This document shows positions 11,440 to 22,795 of a DNA stretch of 64,000 nucleotides, piece after piece (positions within the stretch are counted from its first letter, which is position 1; every line of letters starts with the position of its first letter). A model generated the notes under the pieces. The model was not told the DNA's origin. It saw nothing but the letters and a program-made list of their open reading frames with translations, and did no database searches. The DNA is from Taxawa tesnikishii (nom. ined.) (taxonomy: Eukaryota; Ascomycota; Dothideomycetes; Dothideales). The stretch is from the NCBI GenBank assembly GCA_030247885.1, contig JAPDRO010000020.1, positions 434,001 to 498,000 of the forward strand, written 5' to 3'. A program made the translations under genes and the position numbers.

Positions 11440-11446
11440 TTTTTTT
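11440..11446 (+). terminator. RNA polymerase III terminator (T7)
   Basis: Seven consecutive T immediately after the tRNA discriminator base, the standard Pol III stop. This argues that the tRNA 3' end is placed correctly and that the locus is read by Pol III. Confidence 0.8.
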
Positions 11447-11672
11447 AAACGGAGTTTGTCATACGTCTAAGCTCATGATATGGCCCCGGAAGGTCTTTTG
11501 CTTTTCTGTACAATACTGGCACATCTCGCTAACCACTACGTTCAACACGCATGTTTTTGTCGAGATATTCTGGCATAGACGGAACGTGAGAGACAAAACA
11601 TCAATTTGGTATCTCCAAGCACCTACCAAGTCCAGTAGCCAAAGGACTCGTTCTAGAGTCGGTGTCAATGCA

Positions 11673-13097
11673 TCAGTTGTCCTTGTAGACGGAGTTCAGC
11701 ACGCCATTCCTCCAAACAGCCCTCAGATCCAGGGTACGATTGATGTCAGTCAAGGGGTTGCCTTCCACCAACACCAAGTCAGCCTTCAAACCTGTTTGGA
11801 TACGGCCTCTGTCTTGGAAACCAAGCCTTCTAGCGGGTACCAAGGTCGCTGCGCGCAAGGCCTCGGCGGGTGTGAAACCGCACTGCTTCACAAACAATGA
11901 GAGCTCGTGGTGCACAGACAGCCCCCATGCAGTTCCAATGGCAGGGCCGGCAGCATCAGATCCACTGAGTGCATTTTAGCGATACACCAACTGCTTCGGC
12001 AGGGCTTCACAACTCACCATACAATGTCAATTCCCGCTGCTTTGAGCTGCCTCACGCTCTCGTACGCATGCTCAACACTGTTCCCCTCATGCTTCGCCAT
12101 GGCCATGCATTGGCACATGCGATGCCTCTCCGCTTCGCCCACCAGGTTCTGGACTCGTGCATCATGGGCAAAAGCTTCCTGCGTCTCCTGTCCCTCCGTG
12201 GTCAAGCTGCCGAGAGCTGCTAGCGTGGGGTTGCAGTAACTAAGAAGAATCAATCGACGAGTACCTGCTGCCGCATCGTGAAATCCTTACGCGTTGTTCT
12301 TCTTGTATGCCTCGATGAGTTCCTTTGTCGGAGGCTGATCGCAGAACGTGTGCGTCAGTCCGTCAACACCAGCCTGCAGAATCTCCACCGTGTCCTTCAA
12401 GCACGTGGCGTGGGCGACGGCAACAAGGCCGTTGGCATGTGCCGCATCGATGACGGCTTTCTGAAGTGAAACAGAAGGTTGGTTAAACTGCATGCCCAGC
12501 GCCGTACCAGACTCGTGCATCAACTTGATATAGTCGACCTTGTCTTGCTCTACCCTCTGTTTGACGTATTCCTTTGCATCTTCTGGCGTCTTCAATTTCG
12601 GCCAGGTTGCAATGTCGGCGGCAGTCTATTCGGAAACAGTAAGCAAATCAGTTACATACTTTACCAGCTCGTTATGTGCATACTTCTTCGGACTTGTCAT
12701 GAGCAGTTACAACCGGCTCCGGCCAACCATTGTCGATGGTTGCTGCCACGCTGCACGTCTTGAACTCTGCAGAGTCCCCGTCTTCTTCTGCTTGTTTTCG
12801 GAGCTTGATCACGTTCTTCGGCTCATTGTGCATGTCACACACGGTGGTTACGCCAAAGCGTGCTGATTGCGGCAACGCAATGTCATTGGCATGATCGGCG
12901 TGAATGTGAGCATCAATGAAACCGGGCAATAGTGTGTGACCTGGCTTTGAGATGACAGAGAAGTCTTCACTAGGAGGATCCAATTGAGTCTCTGCCACTT
13001 GATGAATCTTCCCGTTCATCACGAGAACAGAGCCATTCTGAATCTCCTCGTCTCCGGTAAAAATCCGGACGTCCCGGATCAGGAATGAGTTCTCCAT
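11673..13097 (-). CDS. Amidohydrolase-superfamily protein (imidazolonepropionase-like)
   Basis: Four exons: 13097-12684, 12625-12291, 12239-12018 and 11964-11673, giving 420 residues. All three introns (58, 51, 53 nt) have GT..AG ends and keep frame. Metal-site motifs of the superfamily are present: DAHIHADH after the first strand, a Lys in DYIKLM, His residues in VAHAT and LTHTF, and the Asp in GSDAAG. The C-terminal part (TPAEALRAATLVPARRLG and DLVLVEGNPL) is typical of metal-dependent hydrolases such as imidazolonepropionase or prolidase-like enzymes. The substrate cannot be read from sequence. The adjacent amidohydrolase at 14254 belongs to a different branch, so the two are not a recent duplication. 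Confidence 0.85.
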
Positions 13098-14253
13098 CCA
13101 CGGACATCAATACGTTGGGAGGTGGAAAACGTGAAGTGTGCCGGCCATCAACCAGCGGAAGGCGGGTATAAGAGGAATCCTAGTATGGCGAAAGGCCGGT
13201 ACAAGAGGATTACGGATACGATGGAAATGGTTTACATAAGTTCATCATGCTGATCGCTTAGCCAACCCATGCTGTGTTTATCCACGGTTCATGGATACAT
13301 CGGAGCCGAAGGGGAATCGGTCTTCCCCACTCCGTACTCTTCACACCTCTTGGCTTCCACCGTATCGATCGCAGCCAACGGTGATGCATTCCTATGAATC
13401 CTCCCCGGACTTTTCGAGCCTGGAGAGGACCGACAAGGAAGCAACCCCGCAGCGGGCTCGGTTGGCATAGTGTGAATTTACTTTCCGCTGCACCGCGTGA
13501 TGCATAACAGAAATGGCTGATTGCAGATCTATTGGCACTTCTCTACATTGTCCCTTTCGCTATAATCACCGCACAACACGTTCGTGTTGGTTGTCGAGGT
13601 GTCTTGTCTCTAAATGATTAGCGACGTTATCCTACAGAGGACAAGACCAACAAGAATAGGCAGAACCTGGACCTCTAATCAACTTCTGCTACCAAGGTAT
13701 GCAAACTAGCAAGAGTGTCGGTGTGGCTTCTGTCTACGTTGTTGCGCTGGATGTTGGCTGGCCACTCATGTGGCTGATTGAGTCACCGATGTTTAGCCGG
13801 AGCAGCCTTTCCCATGTACCTTAGTAGTTACCAGAGTTACCTAGCTTGCTTGTACAATCAACCTATCACACCCCAAAGCTCAGTTGCACGCCGTCAACGT
13901 CCGGTGTTCTCGCCCTCAAACAGAAGACGAGAAACGCGCGTCGTGATTGACACAAGACAACAGCATTCTCTTGTCCCAGGTTTCATTCCTCCATCGTCGA
14001 TTGTAAAGGCTCACTCGCTTTTCGCACTCTCTTCTACAACGAAAGATACATGATTGTGTTACACGAATGCCGTTTTAACCGCGCCATAGACTATACTGCT
14101 GGGACCGCAGGGCCTCAAGAACCTGTCTATAAGAAGAGCCGTGTTGGTCCTTAGAGATCTCGCATCAGCCGTCACCATTCGAACGTCGTCTTCACCCATC
14201 AAGCAGTATATCTCAAGTGACCAGTGCCTCCAACCAGTGAAAGCCTCTCCAAC
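13098..14253. other. Divergent intergenic region between two amidohydrolases
   Basis: About 1.15 kb that must contain both promoters. A 91-codon frame at 13778-14053 has no recognisable features and is not called. Confidence 0.5.
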
Positions 14254-15299
14254 ATGACTCCTCCACGCATCGACACACACTCTCACTTCCTACCCCCAGA
14301 GTACCATCAAGCATGCCTCACTAACGGTCATTCCAAGCCTGACGGCATCCCAGCCCTTCCAGTAAGCGCAGCCACCAAGCCCCAGCTTTCATCTCCACGC
14401 TCACAAGCCCACAGTCATGGTCCGAAGAAGCCCATCTGGATCTCATGTCACGCGTGGGCATTTCCAAATCAATCCTGAGCATTTCATCACCAGGCACCCA
14501 TCTCGTAGCCGGAAACTCCGACCTGGCAGCCAAGACAGCCCGGTATTGCAACTCCTACGCCTCCAACCTGAAGCGCAAACACTCCTCCAAATTCGGCTAC
14601 TGGGCCGCTCTTCCACTGCCCGACGTGCAGCTCGCGCTCGACGAAATGGCCAAGTCGGCAGACGAGGGAGCCGACGGCTTCACCTGTCTCACAAACCACC
14701 ACGGCCACTACCTGGGCGACAGCATCTTCGACCCCATCTTCACCGAGCTGAACAGGCGCAAGGCGATCCTGTTCATCCACCCGACAACGCCCTGTACGGC
14801 GTGCGACGGCGGGCCCGTCCCCGCCACGCCGCTGGGGCACAAGTATCCGAATCCGATGATGGAGTTCTTCTTCGAGACGGCGCGCGTCGTCACGAACCTC
14901 TTCATGAGCGGCACCGTGTCCCGGTGTCCCGACATCACGTTTCTAATCCCGCATTGTGGTGGCGCGTCTCCGCCGTTGCTGAGCCGCTGGACGGGGTTCG
15001 CGAGTCTAATCCCGGGCCCGTGGGCGGGCGTGAGCGAGGACGAGGCGAGAGAGAAGATCGAGAAGCAGTTTTATTTCGATCTTGCTGGGTTCCCGTTTCC
15101 GGGCCAGATCAAGGGGATCAAGGCCGCGGGGGCAAGTGCGAAGAACTTGTTGTACGGGAGTGATTTTCCATTTACAAAGGCCGAGGGCGTGGAGATGTTG
15201 GCTGGGCAGATGGATATGGGGATCAAGGAGGAGTTTACTGAGGAGGAGGTGAGAGAGATTTACGAGGGTAATGCGAAGAGGCTACTTGGAATGTCTTGA
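14254..15299 (+). CDS. Amidohydrolase 2 family decarboxylase-like protein
   Basis: Two exons, 14254-14361 and 14415-15299, with a 53-nt intron (GTAAGC..ACAG) in phase 0, giving 330 residues. The N-terminus has IDTHSHF (HxH metal ligands), followed by PDGIPALP joined to SWSEEAHLDLM. Later motifs are FIHPTTP, PHCGG and YGSDFP. This is the ACMSD-related group that includes fungal 6-methylsalicylate and 2,3-dihydroxybenzoate decarboxylases. These act on small aromatic acids in the cytosol. The exact substrate is unknown. No polyketide synthase lies nearby, so there is no reason to place it in a biosynthetic cluster. Confidence 0.88.
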
Positions 15300-16386
15300 C
15301 GATGAATTGGAAAATGCTGTTCTTGTGGTACCTCATTTATACCATGTTTGTGGCCTCCATAAGGGGAAGACAGTGAACGTTCGTTGTGTAATGTCTTATG
15401 TGTTGCCATGCGTGTTTGCAGCGTACAGTATCTTCAAGTACTGTTTGCGCAACGCGACGGCGCCTCACGTGTAAAAGTCTATCCTAGGAACGAGCAAATC
15501 GCTCTAACCCGTACCAAGTAGTGGCCCAACACAAACGATGACAACTTATTTGGCGTTGTGATCAGCCGAAGGTTGGTTCGTTATGCCTGCTTTGGGTCAG
15601 CCTGTCATGCTCGATTACGTGGCAAGTGATACAACTAGGACTCACAGTTTGCTCTGCACCTCGCTCTACCGGAACATAATGCTTCAGTCCGGACTCCGTA
15701 CATGCGCGGGTTTTCCTTGGACTTTTCATCGTCCGAGGGCCCGCAGAATAAGCCACGTGCAACAAGGAATCGTGACACGCGCATCTCCAACAACGCGGTC
15801 CGCTCTGGGATGGCACATCGTTGTCGTTGCAAGCGACGGTCGGGAGAACCGACATCTTTTCTACCAGGCTGTTCTTTCCTTCTCAAGGGTCTCCGCCTGA
15901 GTGTTAACATAGCTTCGCCAGGATGGGAGCTGCCAAGCACGACACGGCCCGTATCTGCACCAGATGTCTACTTGCACAACTGACCGTTGGGAACACTGCC
16001 CTTCAAACGGCAGGCCGTCCCGTGGAGATTCAAATCCTTCAAGAGGGCAGTCATACGGTCCATATCTCCAGGCGGGTAAGTATATTGTTTTACGTCCATC
16101 TCGCAATATATCCCAGTCAGTGTTTTGTGAGGGCTTGAGAGCATTGGTGCGTGCTTGGACCTTGCGGGCCATCATGTCAGCTGCCCCTCAAACCTTTGGT
16201 TGATCTCACATGTACGATCTGTGATAAGGCTGTACCGACGCCATGCGGTTGCGTTCATAAACATCGTTCCTATCAGACGCATGCTGAAGCTGCGCAATCT
16301 GCGAGTACCAGCCATTCTGCGCTGGCCCACATGCTCTCCAAGGCTCAAGCTGTTCAGGGCCTCCAAAGCAATCACGCCTATCTGCG
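15300..16386. other. Intergenic, no gene seen
   Basis: About 1.1 kb. Several overlapping frames of 65-105 codons occur on both strands, none with a recognisable domain or codon pattern. Contains the 3' flanks of both neighbours. Confidence 0.5.
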
Positions 16387-17307
16387 TTACTGTCGCCGGG
16401 GCCGTAGTGGTGACTGTTTGTACTGCTTCCAATGGGCGCCGGCGCCGGCTGAGCCCCTCCAGCTCAGCCTGCTTCTTTGCGCCGCCATCCGAGCCTTCTG
16501 TATCTCGTTGTTTACATCTCTCTCCGTGAAGAGGCCGTCAGCGAATTGCTCGTAGAGCTTTTGGACGGCCTCCGGGCGGCTAGTCTTGTCTCTGACCAGG
16601 GTCTGGATCGTTGCGTGAATCCCTTCTTCTTGTCTCGCGCGGCGACGATGGTTTGGAAGCTCGATTGGGTCGACAGGAGGGTGGTTGTGCAAGTCAGGTT
16701 TACTAAGTTCGCTGTGCTTGATCATCCATGGGCCGTCTGGATCTGCTTTGCCCCGAACCGACCACGCCATCACCCTCGAAGGGCACTTCAGCTTCATCGA
16801 CGGACGGTTTCGCTTCCTCTGGTCCGCGGCGAGGTGTCGCGTGTTCGCTGGTGTTCCACCAAACGAGCACCAGAGCTCGAGCTTGTACATCTTGCTTCCG
16901 GGTATCGCCTTGGTCACTTTCTTGCCAGTCTCCTTGTCCCTGCGACTCGTGTATGGCTTCTTCTCCCCCTTCTTCACTACATCAAAACCGCAGGCTCGAG
17001 TATGTGCGTGAACCAGGATCATCAACTCTTCGAGCGATGGCGCGGTGAGACCTTGAGGTATTGCAGGTATTGTGTACATTCGCTGAGGCTCCGCCTCGTT
17101 TTCGGTGTCGTCAGTGTCGTCTTCATCTTGTACAGCATCGACGGGCGCATCTCCGTTCGCAGGTGGATTATCAGTCAGCCGCGACGATGTCACTCCTGTA
17201 GGAGCCGTTCTTGCAGACGCTGGCTTGGTCGGCGGTATCACCGGGGGCCGCATTCCTTGCAATCTTTCATTCTCTCCGTCCTCGATGTCATCAAAGATGT
17301 TCGTCAT
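16387..17307 (-). CDS. FAR1-like zinc-finger domain protein without transposase domain
   Basis: 306 residues, one exon. The N-terminal third is Pro/Asp-rich and acidic. The centre (about 90-220) holds a pattern like the FAR1/W-C-H-H zinc finger found at the N-terminus of Mutator-like transposases: a Cys in LELWCSF, a Cys in KLKCPSR, a Trp in RVMAWSVRG and an HNHPP pair. The C-terminus is basic and Gln-rich. The MULE transposase catalytic domain that normally follows is absent. It may be a domesticated regulator or a clipped transposon gene. Terminal inverted repeats were not found by eye. A long antisense frame over the same bases is regarded as a shadow. Confidence 0.55.
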   Translation of the reverse strand: MTNIFDDIEDGENERLQGMRPPVIPPTKPASARTAPTGVTSSRLTDNPPANGDAPVDAVQDEDDTDDTENEAEPQRMYTIPAIPQGLTAPSLEELMILVHAHTRACGFDVVKKGEKKPYTSRRDKETGKKVTKAIPGSKMYKLELWCSFGGTPANTRHLAADQRKRNRPSMKLKCPSRVMAWSVRGKADPDGPWMIKHSELSKPDLHNHPPVDPIELPNHRRRARQEEGIHATIQTLVRDKTSRPEAVQKLYEQFADGLFTERDVNNEIQKARMAAQRSRLSWRGSAGAGAHWKQYKQSPLRPRRQ

Positions 17308-17897
17308 GCTTCCCGCTCGATAGATAAAGGTACGGTTAAGGAGTCAGTCGGACAGCGAGAGCTCCTCAATTGTCCGTGCGCAAATTGCATGTGATGAGGC
17401 TGCACGTAGACGTCGTGATTGTAATACACCAAGTGTCTAGGTACAAACCTTTCCTAGGAACGGGTTCCACGAGCAGCAGAAAAGGAGCCAGAACAATATC
17501 TGAGGACCTTCCACAGAGTTGCCTTCCGAAGACCAACTCATCGTTGATCGGTTGACAGGAGCCGTGCGCTCATGACAGCCCAGGTGATTGCTTCCTGGCC
17601 CGGTAGGACGCGCCGAAGAATCTATGCCCAAGAAAGTGGTAGAACAGCTTGTGTAGATGAACGATTTGACTTGCTCGAGGGAGACTGTCAGACATCCTCT
17701 ACGAAACTAGGCCACGCGATGCGGAATCAGCCCCTACTTTGGCTGAGCAACAGCAGTTGTTAGACACAACACAAGCGGGTCAAGCGATTCAGTCTTTCGG
17801 TAGGTATCGTGCGCTACTCAGGTTCTTCATACGCCCAGCCCGGTTCGAACATCTCGCCGTACCCAATCGTTCACGTATCCGTTCCCGTCCAAAATCC
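17308..17897. other. Intergenic, no gene seen
   Basis: Divided between the FAR1-like gene promoter and the 3' side of the secreted-protein gene. A possible alternative last exon of the latter (about 17808-17850) was considered but has no good acceptor. Confidence 0.4.
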
Positions 17898-18449
17898 TCA
17901 CACCTTGGACGAAGGGCAGCTGTATTGCTGATTGGGAAGGCCACACATGACCCCCGTTCCTGTCGCCTCGTTCGCGGTGATACCAACGGCGCTCGTGCAG
18001 CATTGAGGGATATACCTTTACAGCCGTCAGTTCATCTCTGCAGTCTCTCCTCATCGAAATACGAAGCTTACCCGGACGGGCAATAGCCTTGCGCGAAAGA
18101 CGTGCTCGAGCCGCCGGATACGCAGGACGAGGCTTGCATGCCTGCGTGATGTTTGTCAATCTGGCTATCAGACATCTGGGGGAAGGAAGTAGAGAACTCA
18201 CATTCCAGAGCAACCGCTGCCGCATCAGCGACTCCGGCTCCTACCTATAACGAAGGTCAAGGCATGTTCCAAGGATGAGTATTGCTGACCTCGTACCTGC
18301 TTGCAGCAAAGTATTTCGAACTGCTGCTGGCAGTAGTTGATGATGACACCGGAAGGACACAGTGGTGAATTTGCCGGCGACGAAAGAGCCACAGGTGCTG
18401 GGCTAGCCAAGGCAAGAGGGAACAGACTCAAGAGGAGTGGAGAGTACAT
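17898..18449 (-). CDS. Hydrophobin-like small secreted cysteine-rich protein
   Basis: Four small exons on the minus strand, 18449-18297, 18244-18202, 18141-18072 and 18015-17898, give 127 residues; introns are 52, 60 and 56 nt with GT..AG ends. Residues 1-15 form a hydrophobic signal peptide ending in ALA. Eleven cysteines follow at 31, 40, 48, 49, 66, 72, 86, 94, 95, 113 and 122. Eight of them fit the hydrophobin order C, CC, C, C, CC, C (40; 48-49; 72; 86; 94-95; 113), with three extra. Hydrophobins coat aerial structures of filamentous fungi. The extra cysteines and 17-residue loop before Cys113 are unusual, so a related secreted protein is possible. The gene is invisible as a single reading frame. 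A donor-like GTGTGA overlaps the stop, so the last exon could be different. Confidence 0.6.
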
Positions 18450-19514
18450 CTCGATGAACAGACACGGCGAACAACCCAGTACGCTCTCGGTATGCTTGCT
18501 GCGCTACACAATGAATGGACGGGAGCAGGTGGGGCTTTATATCTCACAGCAGCTACTACAGGCGCAGTCATCGAAGCAGCAATCAGTCCCATCGATCACC
18601 GAATCCCAGCAGCATCGGCCTCGATCCGAACATCAAAAACCACTTCGATAACACAGTGCAAGCCACGCAGCCGTAGTGGTGTAGAGGCATGTTGTGCTCC
18701 CACCCCAGATTACCTAAAGTTTGCGGTATAACTTCCCGGGCCACCTCCGGAATACCTCGGAGCACCGCCCACTTTGCTGCACGAGAGAGAAGCTTGCAGC
18801 TCAATAGCGTATGAGCTCATCGTCATGGGTGCTTTGGCTCTTTACAAAGATAAGGTAGTGGGTGTCGGAACGACCCCTACCCAGCCGTCGCAACCACCTA
18901 GTCTCCGCTGCAGAGACCGATCAACGGTTGTGCAGCGATCTACTATACGCGCAACAACCTCGCACAAGGATCACAAGTAGTGTGCTCCAGGCAGGGTTCT
19001 AGAGTGCAACCTTTTGTCACACGCTCTCCGCCCACAGCTCTTAACTTGCTGCACCGGAATGCCACACATGCCCGTTCAAGCTGGACCGGACCGGTACCCA
19101 CTGTTGGAATGGATGTTTCATCTCAGCCGGTTTGACGTGGTTTACGCATAAGTGGACAAGCCTTTGTTTGACATGCACGACCATTCTTCCTTGTACAAAG
19201 TGAGCGCTATTCTCTAAAGAGAAGAAGGCTTGTGTGGCTGTCCTAACGGCCGAAACGTTGTGTCACGCTACAATTTTCCGCCTCCATGAGTGTAGGTTTG
19301 GTAGGCATGATCTTCAACCCTGTAACTGGTCAGAACAGCGAAGACACCAAGAAAAGGTGTACACGCCCTTTCCAAATCCACACTAGCAGAGGTAGTTTGG
19401 GGGGGGGGGGGGGGGGAGACGACTTTCAAGAGGGGTTTCACCACGCTGCAAACAGACACACCAAACTTGCTTGTTCAGGGCCATCTTTGGATCCGATCCA
19501 GTCTACTGGCGATC
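18450..19514. other. Intergenic with an 18-base G run
   Basis: About 1.07 kb without a supportable gene. It contains an uninterrupted run of 18 G at 19399-19416. Confidence 0.5.
19399..19416. repeat. Homopolymer G18
   Basis: Eighteen consecutive G on the plus strand. It is the longest homopolymer in the window and shows that long runs are not uniformly collapsed in this assembly. Confidence 0.95.
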
Positions 19515-22500
19515 TTACAAGTCATGGAACCACCATGGAATGATCCTAACCTCGCCCTCGTACATCCCACCACCGCTACCGTCAATCCCCCTATCCGCAG
19601 GCGTCGCACCCAACACCCAGCCAATCCCGCTCGCCAGCCCACCCGTAACCGCATTGGCAACCATATCCCTCCTCCTGACCCTCTCCCCAGCACCAGCACC
19701 ACCATCACTGCCACCCGAAAGACTCGCATGTCCCAAACTGTCGGTGCTGCTCTCCAAGCCCTCCGATTCCGCGCTCGACGCGTTCGCCGCCCTCGGGAAC
19801 GTCCTCCCAAACGCTCTCGCTGCCCCTCTCGCGACGTCGAACAGCCCCATCGGCGCCTCCTCTTGCGCCTGCCGTCTCGCGCCCGCCGTGGTGCCGGTTC
19901 GGGAATGGGCGCCCGGCTTCGCCTCCTCCCGACAAACCCACCCTGCCCATCTCCCGCCTCGGCTGGTTGAAGACCATGCCCTTGGTGCCGTCATCGTCGA
20001 AGCCGCCGGGGAGTCCCGAGCTGCCGGCGTGGACGCGCTTGTCGGCGGCGTCGTTGAACCGCCGCTCCGCGTCCGCTTCCCGGGCGAGGAGGGCCGTCAT
20101 TTCCTCCTCGCATCTCCGCCAAACCGTCAGGATCTCTGACAGGGCCGAGGGCGGCGCGATGAGCAAAGCGAGGGAGAGCAACTCGGTGCGCTGTTCGAGG
20201 CGGCGGAGGGAGGGCGGCGTGGCGGTGTGGCCACGGTAGCGGCCGGCGAGGAAGGCCGCGCGCCAGGCGGGATCGTCGTCCGGCGTCGGGGCCGGGTTGG
20301 ACACCGCAGGTGGAGAGGGGAGAGGGAGAGGGGAGGGAGGCCGAGTCCGGGCTCAGCCGGTTCATGATGTAGGAGTAAGCGGTTTCGAAGTCGTCGGACG
20401 CGAGCGCGGATTCGATGCACATGGCTATGACGCGGCGTTCGGCGTGGGTGAGCTTTGCTGACTTCTCGACTTGGCTTTCTTGACGCTCGATTGTGGGGCC
20501 GTTGCCCGCTTCTTCTTGAGGCAGGCCGGCAGATACCAGATTCCGGCCGATGTTGATGAGATCGTCGAGGTTGGTGTAGCTATTGGAGTTTTGCTCGAGC
20601 ACTTTCTCGAGAAGGGAAAGCGGATCCTTGCTCACGCGAATGTTCACGGGCTGGAATGGAACGCCGTGTTGCAGGGTTAGAGAGTAGAATGACAGGGAGT
20701 GGGTAGCTGCGATGAGGGAAGAAGCTTGTTTAAAGTCGAGACTGTTGGGAAAGTGCGGGCTGAAGGTGTTAATTCTACACGTGGTTAGCAAAATGTTAGT
20801 GTGGAACCAATCACCAGTGATGATTGCCGCTTACATGTCGGAGGCCTTCTTCATGCCGCCTCTGGTTCGGTTTCCGTTGCTGGCATTGTCGTAGCAGTAC
20901 ATGGCCTGATCAAGGACCACCTGCCGGACCTCTTCCTGCGCCAGTCTTGCCGTAGGTGGGAGGTGTAAGACGTAGAGGTGTATTGCGAGGGACAAGTCTG
21001 GAATAGTAGAGCCTCCGTCAGCCTTCTGAAACCATAGTGGCGCATTGACTCCTGGTGGAGGAGGTATTGAGTGATATTGATGTTCATTGAGAGCATTCCT
21101 CTAGCCTCTATAATCGCATACAAACACGTCCAGCCTGGTCGCAGAGGACTCTGTGCCAAAATTTCGTATCTCCACGGAATTTGAAACGACCTCAAGAAAC
21201 AGAGAGCTTCTCCAGTGAAGGAACGGGTGACTCACTTGACGTTCCTATGATCGCATTGAGCGCCTCTCTTTCGAAGTACGACCGATCGATATTCCCGAAT
21301 ATGCCTGCGCCTCTCACCGCGCCTTCGTTCTTATCAATACCCCAGTCCCACAGCCACAGCAGCTTGTTCCGGTCGTTCGTCCATTCCTGATCGTCACGTT
21401 TCCCGTTCTGACACAGGCCATGAAGGATCTTCTGCATCAACGCCATCTGCTCATCCTCGTCGCTGAAGAATCGCAGTCTCGCCACGTTGACAATCGATAT
21501 ATTGTGGCCGAGACCTGCTAACTGGTATGCCGAATATACCAGCATTTGCAGAAGCATATAGGTTTCCATTCTCGGGGTCGTGAGAGGATGCTCCGGTCGC
21601 AGTAATGAATCGGGTTCCAACACCGTAGTCGACTCTGACTCGTGCAGCATGGACGCATGACTATCGACCTTGGGCAATTGCTCCACACTGGCCGCCAAAT
21701 CCGGAGGAGGCTCGAAGTCAAGCAATTCGGCTAATCGTACTAGGATTCCATGCGCTCCGTCGATCGTCTCCGGGGAGTCCAAGGCCACGGCGTAGCACGA
21801 CGCAAAGGAAGCCTGAGCATACTGCCGCTCGAACTTTGCTTGCAAGTCGTCGTCCATGTAATGGTGTCCGTCCCCGTAACCGCCAAGATCGACATCACTA
21901 GGTCCATCCCACTCTTCGATAGCATTGGTGACGAGTGGGAAGTTTTCGGTAGCTTGATGGACCATCCACTTGAAAGTGTATTCCCAGTCATGACCGGTCT
22001 TGTCCCCATCAGACACGCCGCTGAGACTGATACGCTTGTTCCCCTTGCTTGTCCTTGCGCTGTCCTGCTCGTCCAGTTTTCGCCTCTTGCGTTCTGTGTG
22101 ACCGTATATCCATGGCCCGACCAGACCTCTCAGATCTCTGCCAACCGTGCCTTCGCTGTCTGTGGCAGATATAATCTCGTGCTTGGCGTATTTGGCCTTG
22201 GACAACAGGAGCTCAATGCCTTTCGCTCCCTCTAGCTTCTCGAAGTCTCTCAAGGACAACGGCGCTTCAGAGCCTGGGTAGTATTCGTATCCAAACCGAA
22301 GAACAGGTAGTACTACGGAGACGAACCATGTACGAAGGAAGTCCGAACGGTCAAGGAAGGGGACAAAGAGCTGAGGGACGAGCGTGAGTAGACCGGTTTC
22401 GGTGTCTATCATGTATGCGCGATGGCACAAGAAGCGTGTGAGCACATCCTGAGGGGCATGAGGAGGAAAGTCCGGGGGATGAGGTCGAGGAGACGCAGCT

Positions 22501-22795
22501 TCTTGACCCGCTTCTGAGCTGCGCTGTCGGAAAGGTCCTTGACGGAAGAGATATCCAGCTCAACAGGGGCTTGCTGCTCGAGGTATGTTCTGGAGTAGAC
22601 TTCGTTTATGTAGGTTGTGTAGGAAGACGGCTCGACAGTCTCAGGAAGATAGCTCAGCAGAATGCGGAGCACCAGCTCCAGGTCGAAAGCATCCTGTCGC
22701 GTGGGCGTAAAGGCGTGCAGTGCTTTGATGTTCGATTGCGAGGCGTAGTGCACAGCTAGCAATATGCATTGCGACGGCGACAACTGGTCTGCCAT
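19515..22795 (-). CDS. SEC39: SEC39-domain protein, DSL1 tethering complex (frameshifted)
   Basis: Sec39 is a subunit of the Dsl1/NRZ tether that captures COPI vesicles at the ER. Exons: 22795-21236, 20997-20835 and 20774-19515. The start MADQLSPSQCILLAVHYA is the usual fungal one. The most diagnostic segment is YDNASNGNRTRGGMKKASD in exon 2, followed by SLSFYSLTLQHGVPF in exon 3 and a C-terminal GGLASGIGWVLGA. The frame breaks three times. A one-base loss in the G5 run at 22474-22478 (ATCCCCCGG on the coding strand) is clear. Two further shifts of net two bases occur in CT- or GC-rich stretches near 20300-20330 and 19890-19940. Intron 1 is 238 nt, long for this window; its acceptor (ATTCCAG) was chosen because it joins smoothly into LSLAIHLYV. 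Confidence 0.82.

Noticed and set aside
11673-15299. Pair of amidohydrolases as an operon-like or duplicated catabolic unit
   Set aside because: They belong to different branches of the superfamily, are divergent, and have no accompanying regulator or transporter next to them.
16477-17394. 305-codon plus-strand frame antisense to the FAR1-like gene
   Set aside because: Its protein is Arg/Leu/Val-rich with no recognisable domain, while the minus strand carries a coherent protein with zinc-finger-like residues. It is a shadow of codon bias.
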